A stretch of 64,000 nt of DNA, taken from NCBI RefSeq assembly GCF_002968295.1, contig NZ_CP134399.1, positions 1-64,000 of the forward strand. The letters are read 5' to 3'. The position numbers and the translations under genes were made by a program. The notes below the pieces were generated by a model, which was not told where the DNA came from, made no database searches, and saw nothing but the letters and a program-made list of their open reading frames with translations. Below are positions 51,801-61,146 of the stretch, piece after piece. Every line of letters begins with the position of its first letter. Positions within the stretch are counted from its first letter, which is position 1. This DNA comes from Mycobacterium sp. ITM-2016-00317. GTDB lineage: Bacteria > Actinomycetota > Actinomycetes > Mycobacteriales > Mycobacteriaceae.

Positions 51801-52200
51801 TGATTGTGCGACGCTAACGGGGACTGAGGGGCTACGCGTCTAGGCCAGGGCGGCTTTCCGCGGAAAACCGTTGGCACGCGACCTACTGGCCCCGGTGTGA
51901 TGTACAACACATTATGTCGGCGGTGCTGGGATCTGACATCTCCGGGCCCCGCTTCTGCTGCGGCGGGCAGTGTTGCAGTTCGTAACCGGCATCTTTCGAC
52001 TCCGCTGCACGTCAGCCTGCTGCCGACCTTACCTTTGGTGGAAACCTTTCCTGCAGAGGCAAATTGGCGGGTGTCGCTTTGAGTTCAGGATGCGCCGGAT
52101 GCCCAGACACGCGCAGATGCTGGCTACCGCGATTATCGCAAGTACCGGTTTAGCTTCAGGCCGTGCCGGTGCTCTACCGGCAATCGAGCGGAGGCGGGCA
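51801..52200. other. Gap without a convincing gene
   Basis: About 400 bases with only short frames on either strand; an in-frame extension of the following small gene reaches into it but has no family features or plausible start. No RNA gene or repeat was seen. Confidence 0.5.
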
Positions 52201-52386
52201 ATGGACAGACCACCCACCAGGGTGCGGGAACGGGTCCGGGTCGAGTTGCGGCTGCCACCCCATGTGGCCCAGATGATCTACGACCGTGCGCAGCACTGGG
52301 ATGTCTCACTGTCCGAGGCCGGGTCACGTCTTATCCAGATCGGCCACGACGGCTGCGACAAGGACGCTATAGACCTGTGCCGCTAG
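52201..52386 (+). CDS. 61-aa ribbon-helix-helix-like small protein
   Basis: After a basic leader (MDRPPTRVRERVR), the segment VELRLPPHVAQMIYDRAQHW and VSLSEAGSRLIQIG has the strand-helix-helix pattern of RHH DNA-binding proteins such as small antitoxin-like repressors. No toxin partner is adjacent; the recombinase-like gene follows after 278 bases. Confidence 0.45.
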   Translation: MDRPPTRVRERVRVELRLPPHVAQMIYDRAQHWDVSLSEAGSRLIQIGHDGCDKDAIDLCR

Positions 52387-52486
52387 ATCGCGCCGCCGCC
52401 CGCGGTGCGCCCAGGATCCATCCAGAAGTCGCGAAGTGAGGAGGAGAAGCTTCCAGAAACTGTTGACGTAAGGCACTTTCGTCGGA

Positions 52487-52526
52487 AACCCGTAAGAAAC
52501 GGGAAAAGCCGGGCGGCAACCCGGCT
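52487..52526 (+). other. Two adjacent small hairpins upstream of the recombinase-like gene
   Basis: CCCGT-AAGAA-ACGGG is followed four bases later by AGCCGGG-CGGCAA-CCCGGCT (52507-52526). They could be a terminator, a regulatory leader or part of an element end. Confidence 0.4.
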
Positions 52527-52664
52527 CTCCGTCCGCCGCAAATTCGCGGCGATCTCGTTCCCTTGGAACCTTCACCAGATCCACTCAGGAGGAACTTTGT
52601 TCATTTCATCGTGTTCGCATGCGCATGTCAACGGCTTCGCCGGTGTGTCGCGGAGCGTGTGCTG

Positions 52665-53714
52665 ATGGGCCGTCACGGCGCCATGGCGTCGGCCGCCGAC
52701 GACCCGGAGCCAGGGAAGCCAGTGGCGAGGGCCAACCACGACCGGGCCGACAGCCAGCGCCACGTACTCGCGCCGTTTCACCACGACGTCAACGAGGACC
52801 GCTATCGAGCGCTGGCGGGCCTCACCATCAGAGGCGTCGATCCGCGCTACCTGGTGCCCGCGCTGGAATCAGCCAAACGCCTGTGGTGCCGTCTGGGCGA
52901 CTTCGCGCTGTCCACCGACCGCATCTCGGTGGCGCATCTGGCCCGCTATCTGGCGTTCGAGGCCGAACGGGTCGGCACCCTCGACTACCGAACAGCGTTG
53001 CGCCGAGCCAACGTCGACCGACATCTCATGGACATCGCCACCCGGAAGACCAACCGGTCTATGCGCACCATCAGGTGGATCCTGTATGACGCCGGCCGAT
53101 TGGTGCACCCCCGGGAATATCCCGAAGCTCGCACCCTGCCAGCCCCCCGCACCAAGAGAATCGACGCGGCCTCGCCGCAAGACATTCGTGACTGGTACAC
53201 CCTGGCACCGACCCTGCCGCCGTGGCTCCGACGACGACTCACGCTCCTACTGGACCTCTGCTACGGCGCCGGCGCGCGGCCACCCGACTTCAAGGCCTTG
53301 CGCGGCACCTCCATCACGAGCGAGACCATCGACGGCCGACACATCGCCATCGTGCGATTGCAGAACACAGCTGGCGGAACACGGCTCGTTCCGGTAACCG
53401 ACCCCGACATCTCCAACCGTCTGTCGGCCCTTGCGCAGAGCAAGGGATCGGATTACCTGTTGCCGGCCGCGAAGGGAGAAGTGGAGCGCAACGCGACCAA
53501 CCGCATCGGCGAGCAACTCCGCGCCCGCGGTCACGGCAGCATCAGCGCGGCCGCGCTGCGTAACCGCTGGATCCTCGACCTCGCCGACCGCGCCCCAGCA
53601 GCACTTCTGCTGCAACTCGCCGACGTGGTCGACGTTCAGGTCCTCGCCGATCAACGCACCCAACTCCCCATCTACAGCATCCATCGCGCGATCGCCCTCA
53701 TGACGGAAGGCTGA
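52665..53714 (+). CDS. Tyrosine-recombinase-like protein with degenerate active site
   Basis: A 349-aa protein with a SAM-like N-terminal helical domain (VAHLARYLAFEAERVG) and a catalytic-domain-like part: LLDLCYGAGARPPDFKALRG holds the first Arg, and ISAAALRNRWILDLADRAP aligns with the H-x-x-R box but has lost the His. A terminal Tyr is possible in LPIYSIHRAI. It may be catalytically weak or a DNA-binding partner. ATG 52665 has GGAG upstream. The DDE-like gene begins 3 bases after its stop. Confidence 0.65.
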   Translation: MGRHGAMASAADDPEPGKPVARANHDRADSQRHVLAPFHHDVNEDRYRALAGLTIRGVDPRYLVPALESAKRLWCRLGDFALSTDRISVAHLARYLAFEAERVGTLDYRTALRRANVDRHLMDIATRKTNRSMRTIRWILYDAGRLVHPREYPEARTLPAPRTKRIDAASPQDIRDWYTLAPTLPPWLRRRLTLLLDLCYGAGARPPDFKALRGTSITSETIDGRHIAIVRLQNTAGGTRLVPVTDPDISNRLSALAQSKGSDYLLPAAKGEVERNATNRIGEQLRARGHGSISAAALRNRWILDLADRAPAALLLQLADVVDVQVLADQRTQLPIYSIHRAIALMTEG

Positions 53715-53717
53715 ACC

Positions 53718-55496
53718 ATGATCACCGACTTTGAAAGCTCATACCGCCTGTCAGACAACCTCTTTCGTGAAGCCAAGGTCATCATCGAGCGATCACTAGC
53801 GGCGGAGATGATCGACGATTTCTTCGCCCAGCATCGCGGTGCCGGCGGACAGGACTGCACCGGAATCGGCTACACCATCTCTGCCGTGCTCGTCGCAGCC
53901 CTGGGACTCTTGATGCTGGGGCGAACCCCGACCTACAAGGCCATCCAACAGGCCATCGGCGACCTCACCCCGCGACAACTCGCCGAAGTCGGCATGGGAG
54001 GGCAAGACACCTCCCGCATCTTCGCCGACCGCGCCGAGCAACGCCGCGAGCGGACGCGCTTCGTCGCCTGGCTCAACCGCCGCCTCGCACCACTGGATCC
54101 CAGCCCCGACCAACCAGCACGACGAATCACCAACGCCGAACACCGCCGCATCATCGCCCATCGCAGCACCGAACAACGCGCAGCGAGCGGGGAAGCCACC
54201 GAACGCCTGCGAACGGTCATAAACCGCATCGTCTTCGGGTCCATCGTCGAACCGCACCCACCCGAGGCCTTCGGCGACATCGTGGCCGACGAGACGATCT
54301 TCGACCTCGCCGGCCCGTCAGCAGGGCTGGGCATAAAACCCGACAAACAGCGCGGAGCCGCATACTTCGGCAGCTACTACTCCCGAGACAAGCACTCCAC
54401 CACCGTGCACCAAGACGCCAGCGGCGGCGGCAAGCGGGGCTTCGGGATCGGACTCACCGCTGTCATACGTGTTGGACCACCGGAGCAGCTGCACGCGTTC
54501 GCCCCCGCCATCATCGGGATCGACGTCCATCCACCTACCTCCGGGAGCACCGAAGGACTCGACGTGGCGATCACTCACGCCAAACGCAATGGCCTCGACA
54601 CGCGGCGCGCGGGACGGGCACGCCTGCCCCGCCTCACTGTCGATATGGGCTACAACCCCAAAGACGGCTTCGCACGCCTCATGCTCGACCACCAGTACGC
54701 CGCCGTCGTGCGGTACCCACAGCACTGGACACTCACCGATACCGCGGCCAACCCACCCGGCGCCACCACAGACGTCCCGCCGGGACCCATCCAGTTTGCC
54801 GGCTCGTTCTACTGCCCGGCCGCGGCCGACCTACTTGCCCAACACCACATGCCCAAGACCCGCGACCTGCTGGCCAACAACGGATGGGAGGCGCACGACC
54901 GCCGCCTGGCCAGTGTCCTGCCCTTCCTAATGGGCTTGAACTCCCGGCCGCGACTGAGCCGACCACGTGGACGCCCACCCCTGGGAGTCGAACCACGACT
55001 CGACGTGAAGGCGCAGTTGGTCTGCCCTGCCGTGCAGCTGCGCGTCCAATGCCCACTCAAACCGGCGTCGATGACACGCGCCGCCTTCGGCGCCCCGACA
55101 GCAGCGCCGACCTGGCAAGCAAGCGACCGGCAATGCTGCGCCCAATCGATCGTCACCGTCACTCTCACACCCAGTCAGCTCAAGAAGGCGCAGTGGGGAC
55201 CGGTTGGCGCCAGCTGGGAACACACGCTGTACTTCGAGGCAGCGCGCGCTCGAACCGAGCAGACCTTCAGCATCCTCAAGTCGGCCCACGTCACCAAGCT
55301 CGTCGATCTCAAATGGGGTCCCCGACGCGAACCCATGGTCAAGCTTCTGATGGCGCTCGCCGTAGCCAGCACGAATCACCGCATCCAGAAGACCTACCGG
55401 TCACGCCAGGCTCGTGAAGAGTCCATCGACGTCCGCCGGCGGCAGCTCCGCGACCACCTCGGACACGAACCTGCCAAGACACCGCCCCTGACCTGA
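53718..55496 (+). CDS. DDE-transposase-like protein coupled to a recombinase-like gene
   Basis: A 592-aa protein. The N-terminal helical part (VLVAALGLLMLGRTPTYKAI) resembles those of transposases, and candidate RNase-H-fold acids lie in IVADETIFDLA (about residue 190), RLTVDMGYNPKDGF (about 309) and AARARTEQTFSILKS (about 515, the usual R/Y-x-x-E-x-x-F-x-x-LK box). I do not match it to a named IS family. It is adjacent to the recombinase-like gene on the same strand and the two probably work as a unit. Confidence 0.65.
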   Translation: MITDFESSYRLSDNLFREAKVIIERSLAAEMIDDFFAQHRGAGGQDCTGIGYTISAVLVAALGLLMLGRTPTYKAIQQAIGDLTPRQLAEVGMGGQDTSRIFADRAEQRRERTRFVAWLNRRLAPLDPSPDQPARRITNAEHRRIIAHRSTEQRAASGEATERLRTVINRIVFGSIVEPHPPEAFGDIVADETIFDLAGPSAGLGIKPDKQRGAAYFGSYYSRDKHSTTVHQDASGGGKRGFGIGLTAVIRVGPPEQLHAFAPAIIGIDVHPPTSGSTEGLDVAITHAKRNGLDTRRAGRARLPRLTVDMGYNPKDGFARLMLDHQYAAVVRYPQHWTLTDTAANPPGATTDVPPGPIQFAGSFYCPAAADLLAQHHMPKTRDLLANNGWEAHDRRLASVLPFLMGLNSRPRLSRPRGRPPLGVEPRLDVKAQLVCPAVQLRVQCPLKPASMTRAAFGAPTAAPTWQASDRQCCAQSIVTVTLTPSQLKKAQWGPVGASWEHTLYFEAARARTEQTFSILKSAHVTKLVDLKWGPRREPMVKLLMALAVASTNHRIQKTYRSRQAREESIDVRRRQLRDHLGHEPAKTPPLT

Positions 55497-55818
55497 GGAG
55501 ACCCAACCCGCAGCGGGCCGCGCGAACAACTTCCGGCTCGCTTTGGCATGTCCGATGAGCCAGATAAATCCCGGCCAAAAATTACCTGTCAAGGGAAGTT
55601 CGCCGACAGCGCCGTCTCCCGCGGCAGATCCGCGACCCTGCATCGGCGGTGGACTCGCACAAGAAGCCGATACCCTGCCTCATCAGCCCGCACCGCAGGA
55701 TCATCCAGTACGCGCTGCGTGCGCCGGATAAATCGCTGGAGATTCCGCAAAAAACCGCTGGAACCGATTTCGCAAAGGGCGCTCTGAACAGTCGAAACGT
55801 ACCCCACACAGCGAGACA

Positions 55819-55850
55819 AAGGTCACGAACTCTTCGGAGTTCGTGACCTT
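55819..55850. terminator. Long hairpin with TTCG loop
   Basis: A perfect 14-bp stem AAGGTCACGAACTC / GAGTTCGTGACCTT closes a TTCG tetraloop with a C-G pair. Its outer arms equal those of the hairpin behind tRNA-Leu. It can act as a bidirectional terminator. Confidence 0.7.
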
Positions 55851-55851
55851 C

Positions 55852-55882
55852 GTCGTTTCCGGAGTTTGTCGTTTCCGGAGTC
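55852..55882. repeat. 16-bp tandem repeat, two copies
   Basis: GTCGTTTCCGGAGTTT is followed directly by GTCGTTTCCGGAGTC, adjoining the hairpin at 55819. Confidence 0.6.
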
Positions 55883-56091
55883 TGCGGCGCGGTCACAAAC
55901 AGCGCGACACAAAGGGCCACTCCACCGTGGGCTGACGAGGGCGTGTGGACGTTTCCTCGCGAGGGTGCGCTCAGGGTCGCTGACGAGCGTGATCCACGAC
56001 CGTCAGTGCACTCTCGCGAAAGCTTGAAGTCGTTGGGCGGGACTCCTTTTCGCCCGCCTCAGTTGTCGGACCCTGCTGCTTGAATGGGCGT

Positions 56092-57417
56092 ATGTCCTCG
56101 ACCGCAGCCGATACGCCCGCTGTGCTTACGCAGTCGGATCGGTTGGAGGTGCTTTTCGAGGAACTGTCCGAGTTGGCCGGGCACCGCAATGCGATCGACG
56201 CACGGATCGTGGAAATCGCCGCGAAGATCGACCGCGAAGGACTCCTCGGGATCACCGGGGCGCCGTCGGTGACGTCATTGATCGCCTGGAAAACGGGATG
56301 CTCGCCGCACAACGCGGAAACCGTCATCACGATCGCCGACCGGCAGGACGAGTTCCCGCGTTGCGTCACCGCCCTTCGCGAGGGCCGACTCTCCCTCGAT
56401 CAGGTCGGGGTGATCGCCGAGCGCGCCGGCGAGGGTTCTGACGAGCACTACGCCCAGCTGGCCGAGAGTGCGTCGGTCACCCAGCTGCGCACCGCGCTCA
56501 AGCAGGAACCCCGACCCGAACCCGAACCGGTCATCGATCCGCTCGCCGACGACGACGAGCCCGCCGCGCCACCACCGGCGCCAAGGCCGGAGATCACCAG
56601 CACCAGCGATGCCGACTACACCTACTGGCGCATCAAACTCACCCATGACCAGTCCGCGAAATTCACCGCCGCCCTGCAGTCCCACAAGGACGGGCTGATC
56701 GCTTCATGGAAACGCGACCACGGCACCGACAGTCACTCCGATACCGGTGATCACAGCGGCACCGGGAGGCACTGCGGGGTCGAGCGACCGCCGCTACCCA
56801 GCCGCGGGGAGGCCTTCATGGCGCTGGTCGAGGCGGGTTGGGATGCCGAGGTTTTGCGCCGCCCGCACGGCCAGCACACCACCGTCGTCGTACACGTCGA
56901 CGTCGAAAACCGGTTCTCCGCGCTGCATCTGGGGCCGGCGCTGACCGACGAGGAACGCCGCTACCTGAGCTGCGATGCCACCTGTGAAGTGTGGTTCGAA
57001 CGCCACGGCCGACCCATCGGTGCCGGACGTTCCGCCCGCACCGTCAACCGGCGTCTGCGCCGCGCGCTGGAGCACCGCGACCGCACCTGCGTGGTCCCGG
57101 GCTGCGGCGCTACCCGGGGCCTGCATGCGCATCACATCGTGCACTGGGAAGACGGTGGCGAGACCGAACTCGACAACCTCGTGCTGGTCTGCCCCTATCA
57201 CCACCGGGCCCATCACCGCGGCATCGTCACCATCACCGGACCCGCCCGAAAACTCCTCGTCACCGACCACGCCGGGAGAGAGCTCAAGCCCGGATCATTG
57301 GCACGCCCGCCGACCACACCCCCACCGAACGTCGCGCCCTACCCCGGGTCGTCCGGAGAGCGCGCCCAGTGGAAGTGGTACCGCCCGTACGAGCCGCCAC
57401 CACCGATGCGGAACTGA
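56092..57417 (+). CDS. DUF222 / HNH endonuclease (13E12 repeat family)
   Basis: A 441-aa protein with the DUF222 N-terminal domain (FEELSELAGHRNAIDARIVE) and a C-terminal HNH nuclease: TCVVPGCGATRGLHAHHIVHW, ELDNLVLVCPYHHRAHH. An acidic Pro-rich linker (EPEPVIDPLADDDEPAAPPP) separates them. The family is multi-copy in mycobacteria (REP13E12) and associated with mobile or phage-integration sites. ATG 56092 is used; a TTG lies 12 bases upstream. Confidence 0.88.
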   Translation: MSSTAADTPAVLTQSDRLEVLFEELSELAGHRNAIDARIVEIAAKIDREGLLGITGAPSVTSLIAWKTGCSPHNAETVITIADRQDEFPRCVTALREGRLSLDQVGVIAERAGEGSDEHYAQLAESASVTQLRTALKQEPRPEPEPVIDPLADDDEPAAPPPAPRPEITSTSDADYTYWRIKLTHDQSAKFTAALQSHKDGLIASWKRDHGTDSHSDTGDHSGTGRHCGVERPPLPSRGEAFMALVEAGWDAEVLRRPHGQHTTVVVHVDVENRFSALHLGPALTDEERRYLSCDATCEVWFERHGRPIGAGRSARTVNRRLRRALEHRDRTCVVPGCGATRGLHAHHIVHWEDGGETELDNLVLVCPYHHRAHHRGIVTITGPARKLLVTDHAGRELKPGSLARPPTTPPPNVAPYPGSSGERAQWKWYRPYEPPPPMRN

Positions 57418-57577
57418 TCCGGCGTGTCGGGGGATACATCGGGCTTTCGGATAGCCACCGCACAGCCCCCGCCGGGGCCGCCGCCGTCGACAAGCTTCCG
57501 CCGCTCAGGCACCGCCCGCTCCCACGGCACTGCTACCTCACTCGGCGGCGATTCGCGGCGTAGGTGGTACGCCTGCG

Positions 57578-58237
57578 TCAGCTCGTCGCCGCGTCATCCG
57601 CCGCCAGATGGGCGCGCTGGTCGTCGGTGAATTCCGGCATCATCGCGGCAGGGTCGGCGATTCTCGCGGTGCGGTATCCGCGGAGATTCCCCGATGCGGC
57701 CGCCATCGCCTCACGTGACCGGCCCCGGCTGTAGGTGATGGACTGACCTTCCCTGACGCCGAGGCCTCTGCCGACCTCGACGGCGTCCTGATCGGCGCCC
57801 ATGTAGAGGAACTCCCACCCGTGCTCGTCGGTCTGGCGTTCCACGAGGGCTCTCACGTCGGACTGCCGCCACTCCTTGCTGGAGTTCTCCATGCCGTCGG
57901 TCATGATGGCGACCACCACCGTGCCCGGTCGGTCTGCCTCGGGCATGGCGGCGATCTCGGCCGCCGTGTCGGTGATGACGCGCCCCATCGAGTCGAACAG
58001 CGCCGTGCCGCCGCGCGGCAAGAGCGCCAACGGAGGCACGTCGGCCAGCGGGATGCCCTGATAGACAACCTCATACTCGTTGTCGAACTGCGCCAACGTC
58101 ACGGTGCAGTCGCCTTGGCCGGCTCGTTGCTCGGTCAGGAACGCGTCGAATCCGCCGATCACGTCGGTCCGTATCGACGCCATCGAGCCAGACCGGTCGA
58201 GCAGGAACACAATTCGCGTGAGACTCGGGTTGGGCAT
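57578..58237 (-). CDS. VWA-domain protein
   Basis: A 219-aa von Willebrand factor A domain with a complete metal-ion site: DRSGSM (residues 14-19), the Thr in PRGGTALFDSMG and Asp in MTDGMENSSK. No signal peptide, so probably cytosolic. Similar proteins occur with stress and defence genes, but the partner here is only the 126-aa gene upstream, 17 bases away. Confidence 0.85.
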   Translation of the reverse strand: MPNPSLTRIVFLLDRSGSMASIRTDVIGGFDAFLTEQRAGQGDCTVTLAQFDNEYEVVYQGIPLADVPPLALLPRGGTALFDSMGRVITDTAAEIAAMPEADRPGTVVVAIMTDGMENSSKEWRQSDVRALVERQTDEHGWEFLYMGADQDAVEVGRGLGVREGQSITYSRGRSREAMAAASGNLRGYRTARIADPAAMMPEFTDDQRAHLAADDAATS

Positions 58238-58254
58238 GGGTGGTCCTTCCGGAT

Positions 58255-58635
58255 TCAGGAGGGTTTGGTGGTGCGTCGGGGTTTGAACCGCATCGGCTCG
58301 GCGGGGGGTTCCGGGGGGAGAGGCGTTCGGGCGTACTTGTGTTGGCGGGCGCGCTTGACGTCTTCAGCGGTGACGCGCCCTCCCGAGGTGGCATAGGGCG
58401 CCAATCTGGCCGTGTTGGCCAGTCGCGGGCCCACCGCATTCTCGGTGAGACCGGCATGCTTTCCCGCCGCCGCGAGTGACATCTCGTCATCGACGACGGC
58501 GCTGGCCAACTGCTCGTCCAGCAGCTGGCCGACTTCGGTCAGGACGGACCGAAGGTTCTGCAACGCTTCAGCTTTCGTGGTGGCCGACTCTGCCTGCTCA
58601 AGGTAGGCACGAATTGCTTCGTATCGGTTGGGCAT
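58255..58635 (-). CDS. 126-aa protein upstream of the VWA gene, possible regulator
   Basis: Helical protein MPNRYEAIRAYLEQAESATT with a segment SLAAAGKHAGLTENAVGPRL that has the spacing of a helix-turn-helix, then APYATSGGRVTAEDVKRAR and a basic Pro-rich tail. ATG 58635 is followed 22 bases upstream by two palindromes that would suit autoregulation. The name is inferred only. Confidence 0.55.
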   Translation of the reverse strand: MPNRYEAIRAYLEQAESATTKAEALQNLRSVLTEVGQLLDEQLASAVVDDEMSLAAAGKHAGLTENAVGPRLANTARLAPYATSGGRVTAEDVKRARQHKYARTPLPPEPPAEPMRFKPRRTTKPS

Positions 58636-58656
58636 GACCGACCGTACCGCATAAAC

Positions 58657-58686
58657 TGCGGTATCCGCAATATCTGCGGATCCGCG
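58657..58686. promoter_or_regulatory. Paired palindromic operator-like sites
   Basis: TGCGGTATCCGCA (58657-58669, perfect palindrome with a central base) and TGCGGATCCGCG (58675-58686, core GCGGATCCGC) lie side by side just upstream of the 126-aa gene start. Confidence 0.5.
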
Positions 58687-58925
58687 GTGCGGAATGGGTG
58701 CAGCTGCGGTGCCCGAACTGCTCTGGTCGATATCGACACCCTGCACGTCCAAATGGTCGACGCGCCAGGAATCCACAGCCCTGAGGTGAATCTCGCACAG
58801 AGGAGTTCGGGAAGGGGTCCGGTGGACAGAGCCCGCACCGCGATTCCGCAAACCCAGACCTCGTTGTCGGTGCGCACGCCTAACATGCGTTCAGGGGCGG
58901 CAGCAAACATTCGCGCGGGGGTCAC

Positions 58926-59729
58926 ATGAGTAAGGGTTCATCCAGCGGATCGGGCGTGGGCGGACTCGTCATCTTCGTCATCGTGTTGATCGCGATGGTT
59001 CCCAAACCGGTGTGGATATTCATAGGCATTCTCGCCGGTTGCGCCCTCGTCACCTGGCTCGTCTACTCGGTGGTGTCGGCAGAACAGAAGCGCCGCGATG
59101 CCGCAGAAGAGCGAGCGCGCGCGGACCGGGCCAAGCAGGCCGCGGCGGCCAAACGTGAACGCGAGGAGCGCGCCCGGAAAGAGAAGCAACGGCGCATCGC
59201 CACGCTCGGCAAGGCCAACGCCGAACGGGTGGACAAAGCGGTCAGCGCGGTGAAGCGGGTGTCTGAGTCCGAAGCTGCGCGCGCGGGCTGGCTCGGTGAC
59301 GTCGACTTCAGCACCGACATCCAATGGATCACCGGCAATTTCAAGCAGGCCCACGACCTACGGCGGGTTGCCGACAAGCTTTCTGCGCTGGACAAGCCCA
59401 GCGCCGATGACCGCAGAATCCTCGCCGAGGCGAACTCCACCATCGCGCGCATGGTGAAGGCAGCCATCGAGCGCGTGGACCTGATAGAGAAGTGCGCGAA
59501 AGAAGCACAGCACATCGACGAATCGCTACGCACCGAGCGCGAGGACGCCCGCCTGGCCGAGCAGCGTGCCGAACTGCACGCGAAGTTGGGCGCGATGCTC
59601 TACGGCATCGAAGCGGCACCGACAGCCAACCCGACGAGTTCCGCGGTGGACGCGGTGATGGCACGCGTGCAGGCTTACCGGGAGATCAAGAACGAGATCG
59701 AGAAGGCGCGGGTGCAGGTCTCCGACTGA
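58926..59729 (+). CDS. Membrane protein with long charged coiled coil
   Basis: A 267-aa protein with two N-terminal membrane helices (GGLVIFVIVLIAMVP and VWIFIGILAGCALVTWLVY) and a long Lys/Arg/Glu/Ala coiled coil (about residues 52-120), then a helical domain (WITGNFKQAHDLRRVADKLS). No enzyme motif. It is divergent from the VWA pair. Not recognised. Confidence 0.65.
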   Translation: MSKGSSSGSGVGGLVIFVIVLIAMVPKPVWIFIGILAGCALVTWLVYSVVSAEQKRRDAAEERARADRAKQAAAAKREREERARKEKQRRIATLGKANAERVDKAVSAVKRVSESEAARAGWLGDVDFSTDIQWITGNFKQAHDLRRVADKLSALDKPSADDRRILAEANSTIARMVKAAIERVDLIEKCAKEAQHIDESLRTEREDARLAEQRAELHAKLGAMLYGIEAAPTANPTSSAVDAVMARVQAYREIKNEIEKARVQVSD

Positions 59730-59740
59730 CGGCAGGCCGC

Positions 59741-61146
59741 TCAACCAGCCGGACGTTCTGCCCGTTCAGCCGCCCACAGTCCGATCACGAACGCCGTCAA
59801 GTCATTGTGTTGCAACGGGTCTCGGCCGGTGATCTCCTGGATGCGGGAGAGCCGGTGCCGCACGGTGTTGGGGTGGAGGAACAGCTCCTTGGCGGTGTCG
59901 CTCAGGGAACCGTTGCAGGACAGGAACACCCGCAGCGTGCGCACGTGCTGGGTGCCGCGCTGGCTGTCCAGCTCCGCCAGCGGGTCGACCAGCAGTTGCT
60001 TGAACGGCGCCAGCTGCGCCAGCGGCAACTGCTCCAGCAGGCTTTCCAGCGTGCTGAGCTGATCGGGCCCGACCCGGCCGCCGCGGTGCTCGGCCAGGGT
60101 CAGCGCGATGCGGGCCTGCGCGATCGCCGACCCGATGTCGGTCAGCGGCACCGGCGCAGAATGCCCCGACGGCAACGCCAGATCCTCCGTCGCCTCCAGC
60201 GCCCCGACGGTCAGCATCAGGCACAGATCCGGGGCGTCGCCGATCAGTGCGTCGGGGAAAGCCATCGACAGCAGCGCGCCGGCACCGGCGGCCACGCCGA
60301 GCACGCGATCTCGCCCCCGAATCCAGACCACGGCAGCAACTGGTTCAGCGCATCCGGCAGCAGCATGCGCCGCTCCACCAGCGACAGCAGCTGACCCACC
60401 CGCTCCCGGGCCAACGCGGCCTCGATATCGCGTTCGCCCTGGGCGGCCCGCACGAACCGCGCGATCAGCTCCAGCACCGCGGGCTCCGGCCGGTCGCCCC
60501 GCCCCACCCAGACCAACGTGCCCAGACCCGGCACCGCAACCGTCACCGCGTCGTCGTCCACGGCCGCGCTGTACGAGGCGCCGGGGGTGCCTGACGTGTC
60601 CGCGGTGGGCTCCAGCAGGAAGTAGCACCCCAGGACCTGCCCGGCGCTGTCGAGCAGCTGCCGCGGCGAGTCGTGCCGGCGCAGCGAGGCCAGCAGTTCG
60701 GGGGCCAGCGCGTTGGTGGCGCGGGCGACGGCGATCTCCGAACCCAGATGGAACTCCGCCACGAACCGGTTGATCTGACTGAACGGGACGCTGGGTGGGG
60801 CGACCAGCACCGGCAGCCCCCGCGTCCGGCACAGCGCCATCAGCGCCGACGGCACCGCGTCGTGGCCGTCACCGACCCCGAAACACACCCCGGCCGCACC
60901 GGCCCGCGTCAGCGCGTCGACGAACACCGCGCAGTCGTCTCCGGTCTGCAGGCTGATTCCGACGGTGCACACCAGCTCACCGCCGCGCAGGTAGCGCGAC
61001 GGGTCCCGCATCTCCGTGGTGTGCACCCAGCTGATCGCCCGGTCCAGATCCTGCGGTGTGCCCTCGGGCACCGACAACCCCAGTCCGGCCGTCTCCACCA
61101 GGTCGCGCAGGGTCGGTGCGGCCGACACCACGCGCACCTCCGACAT
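59741..61146 (-). pseudogene. PucR-family transcriptional regulator, apparent frameshift
   Basis: The N-terminal part (MSEVRVVSAAPTLRDLVETA through LPDALNQLLPWSGFGG) is a PucR ligand domain. The rest, one frame over, gives RDRVLGVAAGAGALLSMAFP, a GGDEF-like central region and the PucR helix-turn-helix (CNGSLSDTAKELFLHPNTVR). The switch is at about 60318-60324, where a G-run of five would restore the frame with one more base. It is divergent from the permease operon and is its probable regulator. Confidence 0.8.

Larger units (their letters stand above)
28302..55818. mobile_element. Probable genomic island behind tRNA-Leu
   Basis: The conserved origin cluster stops at tRNA-Leu and about 27 kb of defence, mobile and unrecognised genes follows before more ordinary genes resume after 56 kb. 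Several genes (hsdS, the DUF726 gene, the 784-aa gene) are visibly richer in A/T than the flanks. A hairpin sharing its outer arm sequence, preceded by CACAGCGAG, is found at both proposed ends. No intact canonical integrase and no long copy of the tRNA 3' end was seen at the right side, so the exact limits are inferred. Confidence 0.55.
55497..56091. other. Right-hand junction region of the island, no convincing gene
   Basis: About 595 bases contain the long hairpin at 55819-55850 and the short tandem repeat at 55852-55882. Frames on both strands (up to ~110 codons) lack ribosome-binding sites and family features. The island boundary is placed here. Confidence 0.5.

Noticed and set aside
52665..53714. 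The tyrosine-recombinase-like gene as the integrase of the whole tRNA-Leu island
   Set aside because: Its H-x-x-R histidine is missing, it is coupled to a transposase-like gene and it is not next to the tRNA; a role in its own two-gene element is more likely.
55589..55819. 76-codon minus-strand frame at the island edge
   Set aside because: No ribosome-binding site, no recognisable family, and it starts within the hairpin region.
56041..56065. TTCGCCC at the right side as a copy of the tRNA-Leu 3' end (attR)
   Set aside because: Only seven bases match; the T-arm sequence GGGGGTTCAAGTCCCCC is absent.
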